The position numbers and the translations under genes were made by a program. A DNA stretch of 54,558 nt, from the NCBI GenBank assembly GCA_049303335.1, contig JBAQNA010000004.1, forward strand, positions 1 through 54,558, written 5' to 3'. Within the stretch, counting starts at the first letter, position 1. Each line of letters opens with the position of its first letter. The stretch comes from DAIDAN01 sp049303335. GTDB taxonomy: Archaea; Aenigmatarchaeota; Aenigmatarchaeia; Aenigmatarchaeales; DAIDAN01. Positions 1-9,900 of this stretch are shown here, one piece after another. A model generated the notes under the pieces. It searched no databases. It was not told where the DNA came from and saw only the letters and a list, made by a program, of their open reading frames with translations.

Positions 1-123
1 GGTTCTGCCGTCAACGGCAGAACATTTGCAACGCAGAAGAATGAATTGATGTTTCGTGTTTTGGCTTACAACTTCAGCAGGATTGCATCATTTATTTTGC
101 TTTTGACTGAGGAATTCTACTGA
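1..123 (+). pseudogene. 3' end of a DDE-type transposase gene, cut by the window edge
   Basis: Frame 1 is open from the first base and ends at TGA 121-123, giving 40 residues. The segment with FATQKNELMFRVLAYN followed by a hydrophobic tail resembles the last helix of IS4/IS5-like DDE transposases, where an asparagine-rich 'NE..RV.AHN' segment closes the catalytic domain. The DDE residues themselves would lie to the left of the window. The stop codon lies inside the reading frame that becomes the truncated membrane protein (107-811), so the right end of the element is at or very near here. No terminal inverted repeat could be tested because the left end is outside the window. Assignment to a named IS family is not possible from this tail. 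Confidence 0.6.
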
Positions 124-811
124 GCCATATTTTGCAAAAGATATAATAAAAGAGGAACCTAATCCTTCTTTTTACCCATTTGATAGTTATATTATTAATA
201 TGTCATGGGATATCGACGAATATCCGATACTTTATGCAGTTAAGGCAACCCTTCCAGAAAATACTTATCCTAATTTGAACATGACTTATATATCCGGACC
301 ATTTATGGATGTGAAAGGATTATTTATGAGTTATGGTCCTAATGGAAAAAGAGAGCATATAGGAGATTTTTCAGTATTTGGGAACTTAAGAAGACCGGGA
401 GAAGTTGCTTTGTTTAATAATAGATATGCCTTAATTTTTCCTCAGTTACCATTACCTTCCAAAAGTCTATATATTGAGACATTTCCTACAGAAGTTAATG
501 TATCAATTGGATGGGAAAGACCTGCTCTAATCAAGTTTTTATGGATTGTTTCATTCTTTGCTATCATAGCATTTACATTACTTATGTTTTCTAGAAAGAT
601 TGATGTAAAAAATTACATAATATATTCTTTTACTATTTGGGGTTTTCAAGAAGGAATAAATCAGTTCATACCATCTGCAAGACCTTTATACTTTACAGTT
701 TTTGAAATTCCTATTCTTATTCCTTTAATTGTTGTCTCTCTATATGCAATTTATAAAATTCTTTTGCAAATATCGAACTATTACAAGTATAAGAATTATA
801 AAATAAGTTAA
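107..811 (+). pseudogene. 5'-truncated membrane protein gene next to an IS end
   Basis: The reading frame is open from 107 without a good start. Translation upstream of the first ATG (200) still looks like protein, including a YPFDSY segment, so the gene has lost its 5' part, most likely to the element whose transposase ends at 123. What remains is a polar, probably extracytoplasmic region of about 130 residues, then a hydrophobic helix (FLWIVSFFAIIAFTLLMF) and a second one near the C terminus (IPILIPLIVVSLYAIYKIL), ending in a basic tail. The gene is AT-rich compared with its neighbours. YPFD motifs occur in the outer domains of some archaeal and actinobacterial membrane proteins (DUF4436-like), but the family assignment is only a suggestion. 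A shortened protein from ATG 200 could still be made. Confidence 0.55.
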
Positions 812-866
812 AAGACTTAGAAAGGTTGATTAGTTTTTTAGAACGGAAATATTGATTTAAAACGCT

Positions 867-3800
867 TTACAACTTCTGTATCACATTGTGCTTCGGCTCG
901 AACAGCATGCCCTCGCTCTTCATCTTCTGAATCATATCGTCAACGCCTTTCAGGCCGTGGTCCTCCGCCTCTGCGATTATGTCCTCCTTCGGAATCTGCT
1001 TGCCGATCCTTTTTTCGAGCGCCTCGATGACGTCAAGCAATATCCTTATCTTGCTCCTCTGCGAGGACGAGGTCCCCTCGGTGCGGTCAACGTCAATCTT
1101 GCCGGTCTCGTAATCGTAGCCGAACTGCTGCAGCGAGACTTTCATTATCCTTATCGCGCGCTCCGCGTCCTGCATCTCGGCTACCGGGCTGAGCCTGACT
1201 TTCGCGGAAGCTTCCGTCATTCTCAACAGCGCCTCGTTCTGCCTTAACGTTATCGCCACGGTATCCTCGCCCTTGTACATTCCCCTCATCGTGACGTAGA
1301 AATTCTTTATCCTCTCGAGCGCCTCCTTTGTCATTTTCGGATGGCAGTTCTGCCTCATGTACGCTATGAACTTCCTCAGGAAATCCTGCGAAATTTCCGG
1401 CTTTCTTATTTCCGGGTTGAGCCTGCTCTCGAGAATGTGCGAAGCTATCTTCTCGTCATTGTCCTTGTCCGGGACGTCGCGCAGCGCAAACTTCAAATCG
1501 AACCTGCTTAACAAAGTGTCGGGTATGTCGGTCTGCTCCATAAGCGGGCGGTAAACGTCGAACCTCGAGAACTTCGGGTTCGCGCCTGCGAGCACGGAAA
1601 CCTGCGCCGGCAAAGTTGCGATTATCGAAGCCTTCGCTATCGAGATGGTCTGCTGCTCGAGCGCCTCGTGCATCGCAATCTGGTCGTCCTTTCCCATCTT
1701 GTCAAACTCGTCTATGGCTATCACGCCCTTGTGACAGAGCACCATCGCGCCCGCCTCAAGAACCCAGCCGCCCATCAACTCCTCGTCGCGAAAAACTGTT
1801 GCAGTCAAGCCCGCTCCGGTATTGTGGCATAAAATACCGCCAAAACCGCTCACAAAGTTTTCCCCTTCCACCGAAAAATCATAAACATAATTCACATCAG
1901 GCTTTTCTTTCAATATTGATTTTATTCTGGCAAATCCCATATCGCTTTCGCAAAGCCTCTTGAACTGCTCATATTCTTTTAGAATATTTCTTCCCTCGTC
2001 GGAAAGCGATACAAACCAGCCATTTCCCGTTCTCTCGGTTTTGAAGAGTTGCTTCTTTGAAGTCATGTATGGGCTTATTTTATCTCCGAACTTCTTCTTC
2101 ATTTCCTTTGTTTGTATTTTATTATTCCCTAAAAACATAAGCCTTTCAAGAAGCATCTTGTTGCTGAGCCTTCCAAGATTTGCGCGCGAATACTTGCTGT
2201 TTATTATTTTTTTGAAGAAATATTTCCTCAAAAGCGGCGGGCATGCTTCTATCGGCACCTTTCTGTAAAGGTTTGAAAATGCTTTGTCAGGATGCGGCGA
2301 TTTCAAATCATATCTCTTTCCTGATGCAGTTATGATTCTGCCTTCTATCCTTCTGATGCCGCTATCTTCCCTTTTGTTGCAAGAGCCTATAACGCCGTCT
2401 CCAAGAAGGAGGTATAAGAATCCCGACATTAGGCCTTTTGACTTTGTCACTCCCTTGTCTCCTTTCATATAAGCGTCTGCAAAAGCTTTCCTGCAGCTCT
2501 CGGAAGAATTGAATATAATATTCGGAATTGTCTTTTCCTTAGCCTTTTTGCCGAAGGCATTTCCAAGAAGATCCTTAAATTTCAAGAAAGGTTCCTTCCC
2601 GTTTATCGTTATTCTTACTGCGTTCTTGCCATGAATGATATAGGAAGCATCTTTTCCAAAAACTTTTCTGGATATTGTCTTGATATCTTGTATTATTTCC
2701 GTTTCATTTTTTCCGAGAGTAAATTCTATTTTATAATAATCTTTTCCATAATGCAAATGCCCTTCAGCTATAAAGTAACCCAACAATCTTGCTGTATCAT
2801 CCCCTATATCTATTGGATTTTCAACAGGCATTATCGCGGGCACAATTGCGAAATCTCCCTCTTTCAAGAGCGATGCCTTTTTGCATGTTATTTTTCCATT
2901 CTCCAATGTAAAGATGCTGTGGTCGTCCGTAACAGTTATTTCCCTTCCCGTATCAAGCTCGAATTTTATCAAGTCATTTTCAATTTTGTGCCTGTAAAAG
3001 CTTTTTATCGGCTTCCATTCGAACTTTAGCGTGGAAAGATTCAGCGATAATGCCTCTATCTTTCTGTCCGGAGGAGAGAATCCATCTTCGCCTTTCTTGT
3101 AAAATTTGTCTGCGAATTCGCCAAACGGGACCATTTTTATTTCATGGCTATTTCTTATTATGACGGGCTCGTCAGCCTTTACAGAAGCGCCTTTCCCGCT
3201 TACATATCTTCCTCTCGGAATAAGTTGCGAAACCATTTTGAGCAATTGCGATTTCGCAACAGCAGGGTCTCCCAAAAGAAGAATATGAATGTCTCCCCTG
3301 ACCCTTGTGCCGTCAAGAAGCTTTTGCTGGACTCCGCCCATCATCTGCAGAAGTATCGCCTCTTTCACTTCTGCCATTCCGTAAATCGAGGGCGCGATTG
3401 AACCGACAATCCTGTTGTAAACGTTCGGGTCCGCAGCCAGCGCCTTTATCGCCTCCACGTCCTTGTTGCTTATGTCCACTTCATCCCATTCTATCTCCGC
3501 GGGCTCCACGTGGTTCGCCTCGACGAAAATGTCGGACTGGACTTTTCTTGCGCCGCCCTTCGTCTTGAGCGTCATCTCTTTTATGATTCCCGTGACCTTT
3601 ATCCTGTTTCCCGGGTCGCACTTCCTCTGCAGCTCCGGAGCCGTGAGGTCTTCCCTCAAATATACGGAAACCTGCCCCGGCTTTTCACCGGACGTAACTT
3701 CGAAAGGCTCCTCGATGACAACCCATCTCGCGTCGAAAAGCTTCTTGTCAATCATCTTGAAGCCGCGCTTGCTCCCGCACATGTCGCATCCGGACGGGTA

Positions 3801-4229
3801 GCGCAGCAATTCTTCAGTCTGCTTCACGGAAATCTTGTTCCCGCACTCGCACTCGAATTCCGCTACGTCGATTTTCGGCTTTACCTCACCGGCTCGCTTA
3901 ACGATGCCGTCAACGCACACAAACTTCCCAATGTGCTCGCTCCGCAGCGAGCGGATTCTTATCATCTGGTGATCCGGAAGATTTTTGAACCTCACGCGAA
4001 AGCTCGCCGCGCCCTCAATCTCCGGAAGCACGATCGCGTCGGAAGCCGCCTTCTCTATCTCGGGCAGCATCGACTCCGGGTCGTTCAAAAGTTTTTCCGC
4101 TATCAGCCTGCAATGGCTGTCAAAAGCGTCAAAATCAACGGTTATGGACTTCTTTCCCAGTTTCGCGGCCGCAAGAATTTCCTTCTCGTAAAACTCCCGG
4201 AAGAACTCCTCGATTTTTTCGCTGTCCAT
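867..4229 (-). CDS. mcm: Replicative DNA helicase MCM, intein-containing
   Basis: Replicative hexameric 3'-5' helicase of archaea. The ATG at 4229 is chosen over the in-frame TTG at 4238, giving 1120 residues; removing the intein leaves about 665, normal for archaeal MCM. The N-terminal OB-fold region carries a zinc site of two Cys pairs (near residues 127/129 and 148/151). The AAA+ core shows Walker A GDPAVAKS (about 320-327), Walker B IDEFDKM (about 839-845) and the arginine-finger SRFD (about 908-911). A winged-helix tail closes the protein. The intein (see 1821-3185) sits in the AAA+ core a few residues after Walker A, so splicing is needed for activity. The gene is transcribed divergently from queC. 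Confidence 0.96.
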   Translation of the reverse strand: MDSEKIEEFFREFYEKEILAAAKLGKKSITVDFDAFDSHCRLIAEKLLNDPESMLPEIEKAASDAIVLPEIEGAASFRVRFKNLPDHQMIRIRSLRSEHIGKFVCVDGIVKRAGEVKPKIDVAEFECECGNKISVKQTEELLRYPSGCDMCGSKRGFKMIDKKLFDARWVVIEEPFEVTSGEKPGQVSVYLREDLTAPELQRKCDPGNRIKVTGIIKEMTLKTKGGARKVQSDIFVEANHVEPAEIEWDEVDISNKDVEAIKALAADPNVYNRIVGSIAPSIYGMAEVKEAILLQMMGGVQQKLLDGTRVRGDIHILLLGDPAVAKSQLLKMVSQLIPRGRYVSGKGASVKADEPVIIRNSHEIKMVPFGEFADKFYKKGEDGFSPPDRKIEALSLNLSTLKFEWKPIKSFYRHKIENDLIKFELDTGREITVTDDHSIFTLENGKITCKKASLLKEGDFAIVPAIMPVENPIDIGDDTARLLGYFIAEGHLHYGKDYYKIEFTLGKNETEIIQDIKTISRKVFGKDASYIIHGKNAVRITINGKEPFLKFKDLLGNAFGKKAKEKTIPNIIFNSSESCRKAFADAYMKGDKGVTKSKGLMSGFLYLLLGDGVIGSCNKREDSGIRRIEGRIITASGKRYDLKSPHPDKAFSNLYRKVPIEACPPLLRKYFFKKIINSKYSRANLGRLSNKMLLERLMFLGNNKIQTKEMKKKFGDKISPYMTSKKQLFKTERTGNGWFVSLSDEGRNILKEYEQFKRLCESDMGFARIKSILKEKPDVNYVYDFSVEGENFVSGFGGILCHNTGAGLTATVFRDEELMGGWVLEAGAMVLCHKGVIAIDEFDKMGKDDQIAMHEALEQQTISIAKASIIATLPAQVSVLAGANPKFSRFDVYRPLMEQTDIPDTLLSRFDLKFALRDVPDKDNDEKIASHILESRLNPEIRKPEISQDFLRKFIAYMRQNCHPKMTKEALERIKNFYVTMRGMYKGEDTVAITLRQNEALLRMTEASAKVRLSPVAEMQDAERAIRIMKVSLQQFGYDYETGKIDVDRTEGTSSSQRSKIRILLDVIEALEKRIGKQIPKEDIIAEAEDHGLKGVDDMIQKMKSEGMLFEPKHNVIQKL
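1821..3185 (-). other. LAGLIDADG intein inside MCM
   Basis: A 455-residue insertion separates extein GKGA from TGAGLTATV; joining these restores a canonical MCM sequence, which fixes the ends. The first intein residue is Ser (SVKADEPV), the last two are His-Asn, and the next extein residue is Thr. Block B is TVTDDH and block F/G is YVYDFSVEGENF...GILCHN. A homing endonuclease is included: two LAGLIDADG motifs, LLGYFIAEG and YLLLGDGVI, each with the acidic catalytic residue. Between the second motif and the splicing C-terminal block lies a winged-helix-like stretch (YMTSKKQLFKTERTGNG...LSDEGRNIL) that may help bind DNA. Both splicing and endonuclease functions look intact. Confidence 0.92.
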
Positions 4230-4292
4230 AGAAACCAAGATTAATTATGCAGGCAAAACTATTAAAGGTTTGCGGGGAATCGATTTGTAAAA

Positions 4293-4302
4293 CTTATATA
4301 TT
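4293..4302 (+). promoter_or_regulatory. Candidate TATA box upstream of queC
   Basis: CTTATATATT lies about 80 bp before the queC ATG. If used, it would give a leader of roughly 50 nt containing a small hairpin, GAAAC (4321-4325) pairing with GTTTC (4331-4335). This is based only on sequence resemblance to archaeal TATA boxes. Confidence 0.35.
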
Positions 4303-4373
4303 TCTTTGCCAATTTATTTGGAAACCGAAAGTTTCTGCCAAATGATTTAAGCGTAAAACTCGCATATAACACT

Positions 4374-5084
4374 ATGAGAAAGGTTGCAGTTTGCCTGCTG
4401 AGCGGAGGACTGGATTCTTGCGTGGCTGCAACATATGCCAAGACCCAAGGATATAATATTTACACCCTTTCTATTGATTACGGACAGACTTTGAAAAAAG
4501 AGCTGGTTAATGCAAGAAAGATTGCCTGCATTCTGGACGCAGTTGAACACAAAACAATCGAAATCAAGGGATTTAACGAAATCTGTCAATGTGCCATAAC
4601 CGCGCACGCTTCCATTCCCGAAGACCGCGATATTGCAAGAAAGTCCGTTGAAATACCCGCAACTTATCCGCCGTGCCGCGATCCTGCCTTCTTGCTCTTG
4701 GCATGCGCCTGGGCGGAAAGTCTTTTGCTGAAAAACCTGCAAGAAATAAGCGATGCAAAGGTAATCATAGGCACGAACAGATATGACAGCGAAACATACC
4801 CCGACTGCAAGCCGGAAACATACAAAAGATTAAACGAGCTGCTGGAAACTTCTACAAAATCAGGGATTCAGCATAGGAAGTATGTGCAAATAATCGCGCC
4901 TCTTATAGACAAGACCAAAAGCGAAGTTGTAAAATTTGGAATGATGATTGGAGCACCTCTTAACCTGACTTGGTCCTGTTACAAGGGTAAAGAAAAGGCG
5001 TGCGGAAATTGCGACGCATGCAAACTGCGGTTACAGGCTTTCGAAGACGCTGGGCTAAGCGATCCTGTTGAATACGAGTTGTAA
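4374..5084 (+). CDS. queC: 7-cyano-7-deazaguanine (preQ0) synthase QueC
   Basis: Converts 7-carboxy-7-deazaguanine to preQ0 using ATP and ammonia. In archaea preQ0 is the base inserted by TGT at tRNA position 15 on the way to archaeosine. The 236-residue protein starts with the PP-loop SGGLDS (residues 10-15) and has the family's C-terminal zinc site, Cys-x7-Cys-x2-Cys-x2-Cys (CYKGKEKACGNCDAC). The internal TYPPCRDPAF segment and the NRYDSETYPDC region are also typical. Full length, no defects seen. It stands alone between mcm (divergent) and dacZ, so the other archaeosine genes must lie elsewhere. Confidence 0.95.
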   Translation: MRKVAVCLLSGGLDSCVAATYAKTQGYNIYTLSIDYGQTLKKELVNARKIACILDAVEHKTIEIKGFNEICQCAITAHASIPEDRDIARKSVEIPATYPPCRDPAFLLLACAWAESLLLKNLQEISDAKVIIGTNRYDSETYPDCKPETYKRLNELLETSTKSGIQHRKYVQIIAPLIDKTKSEVVKFGMMIGAPLNLTWSCYKGKEKACGNCDACKLRLQAFEDAGLSDPVEYEL

Positions 5085-5190
5085 CAAGCATATGAATACG
5101 AATTTAGCACCGATAATGTTTCCGCGTTCTTTTTTCCAGCATCTATAAATTTCCGCGGCGCCATACTATTTTATAATTGCGGTGATTCTT

Positions 5191-6180
5191 ATGGTTGATT
5201 TCTGTCCAAGGTGCAAGAACGAATACCTGCGCATATCGTCGGACGCGGGCATCGAGTGGCTGCTGTGCCCCGGCTGCGGAACGAGAAAGATTGTTTCCAG
5301 AAGCGAGAAGCCGGAAAGCCGGCGCCAGACTGAAGGCAGGCGGGACGCGCCGCTCAAGAATTTTGAGAAGATGATAGGCTTCGCAACAATAGAGGCCGTG
5401 AAGCACTCGAACCCGAACTGCGTGGTGATGCTCAACAGGCCAGGGGAATCCGAGAAGGGAAATTCCGTAATAAGCCTGAAAATAGTCCGCGAGATTGAAA
5501 AGGAAACTTTCATGGACAACAAGACAATAGAAATGGAGCCGATGCCGCTCGGCACGATAGCGCAGATAAGGATGATAATAAGGAAGGCCGTGGACGAGGG
5601 AATGCTGATAAAAGACGACAACATAATCGTCCTTGCGGACGAAACTTTGGGAATCGGCTTTGACGGGCTTTTCCTTTTTTTCAAGATAGACGAGAAGTTC
5701 ATGGAATTGACAACGCGCGAGCTGAAAAAAGAGCTGAAAAAATCCGTGTTCGATTCCGTGATGGAGATTGCGCGCGAGCTCGGCCGCGAGGGAAGGGAAG
5801 GAAGGAAGATCGGAACGGCTTTCATTGTCGGGGACTACGAGAAAGTTCTCGCGAACAGCAGGCAGATGATTCTCAACCCGCTGGAAGGGCATCCGATAGA
5901 AAAGAGGAACATAACGGACGTCGGGCTGAAGGAAACGATAAAGGCGCTCGCGCAGCTTGACGGCGCGTTCGTGGTGGACAACGAGGGATACATCCACGCC
6001 GCGGGAAGATACCTTTCTGCGGACACGGACGGTATTAATTTGCAGGGCTTGGGCTGCCGCCACACTGCCTGCGCCGCGATAACAAAAATATCAGACGCGG
6101 TAGCGGTCGCGGTGAGCGAGTCCGGCGGAATCGTGCGCGTGTTCAAGGGCGGCAACCTGATAAGCGAGGAGAAAGGGTAA
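5191..6180 (+). CDS. dacZ: DacZ-like diadenylate cyclase (c-di-AMP synthase) with N-terminal zinc ribbon
   Basis: Predicted to make cyclic di-AMP from two ATP. The ATG at 5191 is preferred because GGTGAT sits a few bases upstream; the in-frame GTG at 5182 is part of that ribosome binding site. Residues 5-29 form a zinc ribbon of two CxxC pairs (CPRC, CPGC). The C-terminal third is a DisA_N-type domain with DGA (257-259) and GCRH (288-291), the two nucleotide-binding motifs of diadenylate cyclases. The usual RHR/RHRAA motif reads RHTAC here. The middle part matches the general layout of archaeal DacZ. The fold assignment is firm; activity with the altered RHR motif is likely but unproven. Confidence 0.85.
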   Translation: MVDFCPRCKNEYLRISSDAGIEWLLCPGCGTRKIVSRSEKPESRRQTEGRRDAPLKNFEKMIGFATIEAVKHSNPNCVVMLNRPGESEKGNSVISLKIVREIEKETFMDNKTIEMEPMPLGTIAQIRMIIRKAVDEGMLIKDDNIIVLADETLGIGFDGLFLFFKIDEKFMELTTRELKKELKKSVFDSVMEIARELGREGREGRKIGTAFIVGDYEKVLANSRQMILNPLEGHPIEKRNITDVGLKETIKALAQLDGAFVVDNEGYIHAAGRYLSADTDGINLQGLGCRHTACAAITKISDAVAVAVSESGGIVRVFKGGNLISEEKG

Positions 6181-6215
6181 TATGCTTTTTATATCCGCCA
6201 TTTCCATTTTAGCAA

Positions 6216-6914
6216 ATGGAAGAGCAAACAAAAGATCCAGAAACAGACAATATCAGGATAAAAGACATTCCCTTGTCGGAAAGACCAAGAGAAAGGCTAA
6301 CGCAGCTTGGTGCCGAGGCTCTCAGTGCACCGGAACTTCTGGCTATCATTCTGAGAACAGGCACAGAAAAAGAGAATGTTATAGAGCTGGCTAACAGGGT
6401 GCTGAAAGAACATGGTTTGAAAACGCTATCCCAAGCAAGCGTGGAAGAATTAAAGAAGATATTCGGGATTGGTGAAGCAAAAGCCTGCCAGATTGTTGCA
6501 TGCTTTGAATTGAATAAGCGTTTGAGCTCTTATCAAGATTCAAAACAGTATATCAAAACCTCCGAAGATGTTGCAAAGCTTTTCATGGAAAGATTCAAAG
6601 ACCTCAAGAAAGAATATTTCAGCATAATCAACCTTACTTCAAAGAACAAAATGATAAACCATCAGACTATTTCCATCGGTGATTTGAACGAGAGCCTTGC
6701 GCATCCCCGCGAAATATTCCACTCGGCAATAAAAAGCTCAGCCTCCCGCGTTATTCTTATCCATAACCATCCTTCCGGCGACCCTTCCCCATCGGAAGCA
6801 GACTTGCAATTAACAGAAAGACTTATGGAAGCAGGCGAGCTTTTGGGAATAACGGTTCTCGATCACGTGATTATCGGCAACGGCAAATGGTGGAGCTGGC
6901 GCGAAAAGAAATGA
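6216..6914 (+). CDS. radC: RadC family JAB/MPN protein
   Basis: The 232-residue protein has an N-terminal helix-hairpin-helix-type region (IPLSERPRERL..LGAEALSAPELLAIILRTG) and a C-terminal JAB/MPN+ metal site HxHx7SxxD: His183, His185, Ser193, Asp196 in IHNHPSGDPSPSEAD. This is the standard bacterial RadC architecture at full length. RadC is common in bacteria and often travels with mobile elements and defence islands. Its biochemical role is unsettled; the old link to recombination repair came from a mapping error. It ends at 6914, exactly one base before the hsdR stop on the other strand. Confidence 0.92.
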   Translation: MEEQTKDPETDNIRIKDIPLSERPRERLTQLGAEALSAPELLAIILRTGTEKENVIELANRVLKEHGLKTLSQASVEELKKIFGIGEAKACQIVACFELNKRLSSYQDSKQYIKTSEDVAKLFMERFKDLKKEYFSIINLTSKNKMINHQTISIGDLNESLAHPREIFHSAIKSSASRVILIHNHPSGDPSPSEADLQLTERLMEAGELLGITVLDHVIIGNGKWWSWREKK

Positions 6915-9900
6915 TTAATTTTCACTCAAATCCTTGCACAATACCTTTGCCTGCTCCAATACGGTTTCAGTTGCTTTTTTCTGCTTGTCCGGTGGATAAC
7001 CGTATTTTCTCAATATTCTTCTTACCATTATCCTCATTTTTGCCTGAACACTTTCCTTTATCGTCCAATCAATGGTCGCGTTTTCATGTATGGTTTTCAC
7101 AAGCTCTTTGGCAATTTTCCTTAAAGCTTCATCCCCTAAAATCTTGACTGCGCTGTCATTTATTTCGAGCGCATCATAAAAGGCGATTTCCTCTTCTGAT
7201 AGGTTTAACTTCTCCCCTCTTTTTTCTTCTTCGCGCATACTATTTGCCAGTTCTATCAGCTCTTCCAAGACCTGCGCGGCTTCTATGTTTCTGTTGGTAT
7301 ACTCCCTGATTGTCTTTTCCAATTTTTCCATGAAAGATTTTCCCTGAATTATGTTTTTCTTAATCTTTATTTTTATTTCATCATTGAGGAGTTTCTTGAG
7401 CATCTCGAAAGCAAGGTTTTTCTGCGGCATTTCCTTTACTTCTTTCAAGAATTCTTCCGAGAGCAGGGAAAGATTAGGTTTCCTGAGCCCGGCTGCCGAG
7501 AATATGTCAACTACCCTGTCAGATACTATTGCTTTGGATAAAATCTGTTTTATTGCAGAATCCAAATCCTCGCGCTCTTTCTCCCCTGCAGTTAAAGTAT
7601 TTTTTGCGATAGCGGACCTTACTGCTTGGAAGAAACCAACATCATCTTTTATCTTCAATGCCTCTTCATGCGGGACCGCAAGCGCGAAAGCCTTTGATAG
7701 TTCAGATACGCGCTTCAGATACCTCTCCTTTCCATCTTTCTGTTTCAGGATATATTCCATGGCTTGCGGAATGATTGCCATCCTTTCTTTTGGCTTCTCT
7801 TTAAAGAATCTTTTATAATCAAAGCCGTGGAAAATTTCAGTTACTATTTCATATTTCTCCTGCATCAGCGCGACAGCTTCCTCTTGCGGAATGCCTGTTT
7901 CTTTCTTGTCAGCTTTCGTGTATTCGGAAAGCGCCTTTTCCAGTTCGTAGCCGATGCCAATGTAATCAACTACCAACCCTCCGGGCTTGTCCTTGAATAC
8001 CCTGTTAACCCTTGCGATTGCTTGCATCAATCCGTGGCTTCTCATCGGCTTGTCAATATACATTGTGTGCAGGCAGGGAGCATCAAATCCCGTGAGCCAC
8101 ATATCTCTGACAATAACCAGCTTAAGAGGGTCGTTCTCGTCTTTCAATCTGTCTCCAATATCTCTCCTTCTTGCTTTGTTTCTTATGTGTTCCTGCCAAT
8201 TTACCGGGTCTGTTGCCGAACCAGTCATGATGACTTTGATAATTCCTTTGTCATCATCCTTGTTATGCCAATCAGGCTTTAATTTTATTATCTCGTTATA
8301 AAGTTCAACGCAAATTCTCCTGCTCATGCAGACAATCATTCCTTTTCCTTCAAGTGTTTCAGTTCGCTTTTCAAAATGCTGGACAATATCATTCGCTATC
8401 CTTCTTATTCTTCCCTCGCTTCCGACAACCTTTTCCAGCCTCGCCCATTTGCTCTTTAGTTTTTCCTTGCTTTTGGATTCTTCCCCTTCAGTTACGTCTT
8501 CAAATTCCTTGTCGATTTTTGGCCTTTCTTCCGGTTTCAGCTCAAGCTTTGCCAATCTGCTTTCATAGTAAATCCTTACGGTTACATTATCTTCCACAGC
8601 CTGCTCGATATCATAGACATCAACATATTTTCCAAATACCGCAGGAGTGCTTCTGTCAGCTTTTTCTATTGGCGTTCCTGTAAAGCCGATGAATGAGGCG
8701 TTTGGCAAAGCATCCCTCATGTGCCTTGCAAAGCCGTCTATGAAATCATACTGGCTTCTGTGCGCCTCATCCGCTATCACTACGATATTTTTTCTTTCAG
8801 AAAGCAAAGGATACTTTTCCCCTTTTTCTTCCGGCAGGAATTTCTGGATTGTTGTAAATATTACCCCTCCGGATGCAACCTTTAGAAGATTTTTCAATTC
8901 GCTTCTTGCAGTTGCCTGCACTGGTTTTTGCCTTAACAATTCATGGCATTTGCTGAACGTATCAAACAGCTGGTCATCCAAATCATTCCTGTCCGTTAGA
9001 ACCACAATAGTCGGGTTGTCAAGTTCCAGAACAATCTTTCCCGTGTAGAAAGCCATTGTAAGGCTTTTTCCCGAGCCTTGCGTATGCCAGACAACTCCCG
9101 CTCGTTTGTCTGATTTTGTGGCTTTGATTGTTGACTGGACCGTGTTGTTTACCGCGTTGTATTGATGGTATGCGGCTATCTTCTTTATCAGTTCCTTGTC
9201 CTGTTCGAAAACAACAAAGTGCCTTGCCAAGTCCAGCAGAGTCTCTTTTGCAAACATGCCCCTTATGATAACTTCCAGCTGTGTCATATTTTTTGCAGGC
9301 TTTTTTCCATTGATTGTTTTCCAAGGCGTGAACCTTTCCCATTTCGAGGAGATTGTTCCCGCCCTTGCTTCCGTTCCATCGCTTATAACCAAAATCTCAT
9401 TATAATTGAACAAGGAAGGTATCTGGAGCTTGTAGGTTTCAAACTGGTTGAATGCTGTTTTTATTGTTGCGCTCTCGTCAGCAGGATTCTTCAATTCTAT
9501 TACTGCCAAAGGCAGTCCATTGATAAAAAGAATTATATCGGGCCTTCTGTTAATCCTGTTTTCTTCAATAGTGAACTGGTTTATTGCAAGAAACTCGTTG
9601 TTTTTCGGATTATCAAAATCAAAAAGCTTTACCGCATCATTCTTTATGCTTCCGTCCTTTCTTTTGTATTCAACATCAACCCCGCTAACAAGCATTTTGT
9701 GAAAGTTATGATTGTTAACAACAAGCTTCTGGCTTTCTATCCTCATAACTTTCTTGACAGCTTCCTCCCTTCCCTCTTTCGGCATATCAGGATTCAGCTT
9801 ATCAATGGCATCTTTCAATCTCTCAACCAAAACAACATCAGAATAGCTATCCCTCTCGGGATTCTTCCCATCAGGCGCGGGCGCAATATCAGGCCCGTAA

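Noticed and set aside
3510..4244. 244-aa open frame antisense to the N-terminal part of mcm
   Set aside because: It lies wholly opposite a conserved gene, has no recognisable motif, and its openness follows from codon bias of mcm on the other strand.
4321..4335. Hairpin GAAAC-CGAAA-GTTTC before queC considered as a preQ riboswitch
   Set aside because: Only a 5-bp stem with no pseudoknot partner or purine pocket visible; such riboswitches are not established in archaea.
5143..6063. 306-aa open frame antisense to dacZ
   Set aside because: Composition is that of a shadow frame (His/Arg/Phe-rich), and the dacZ strand has clear motifs and a ribosome binding site.
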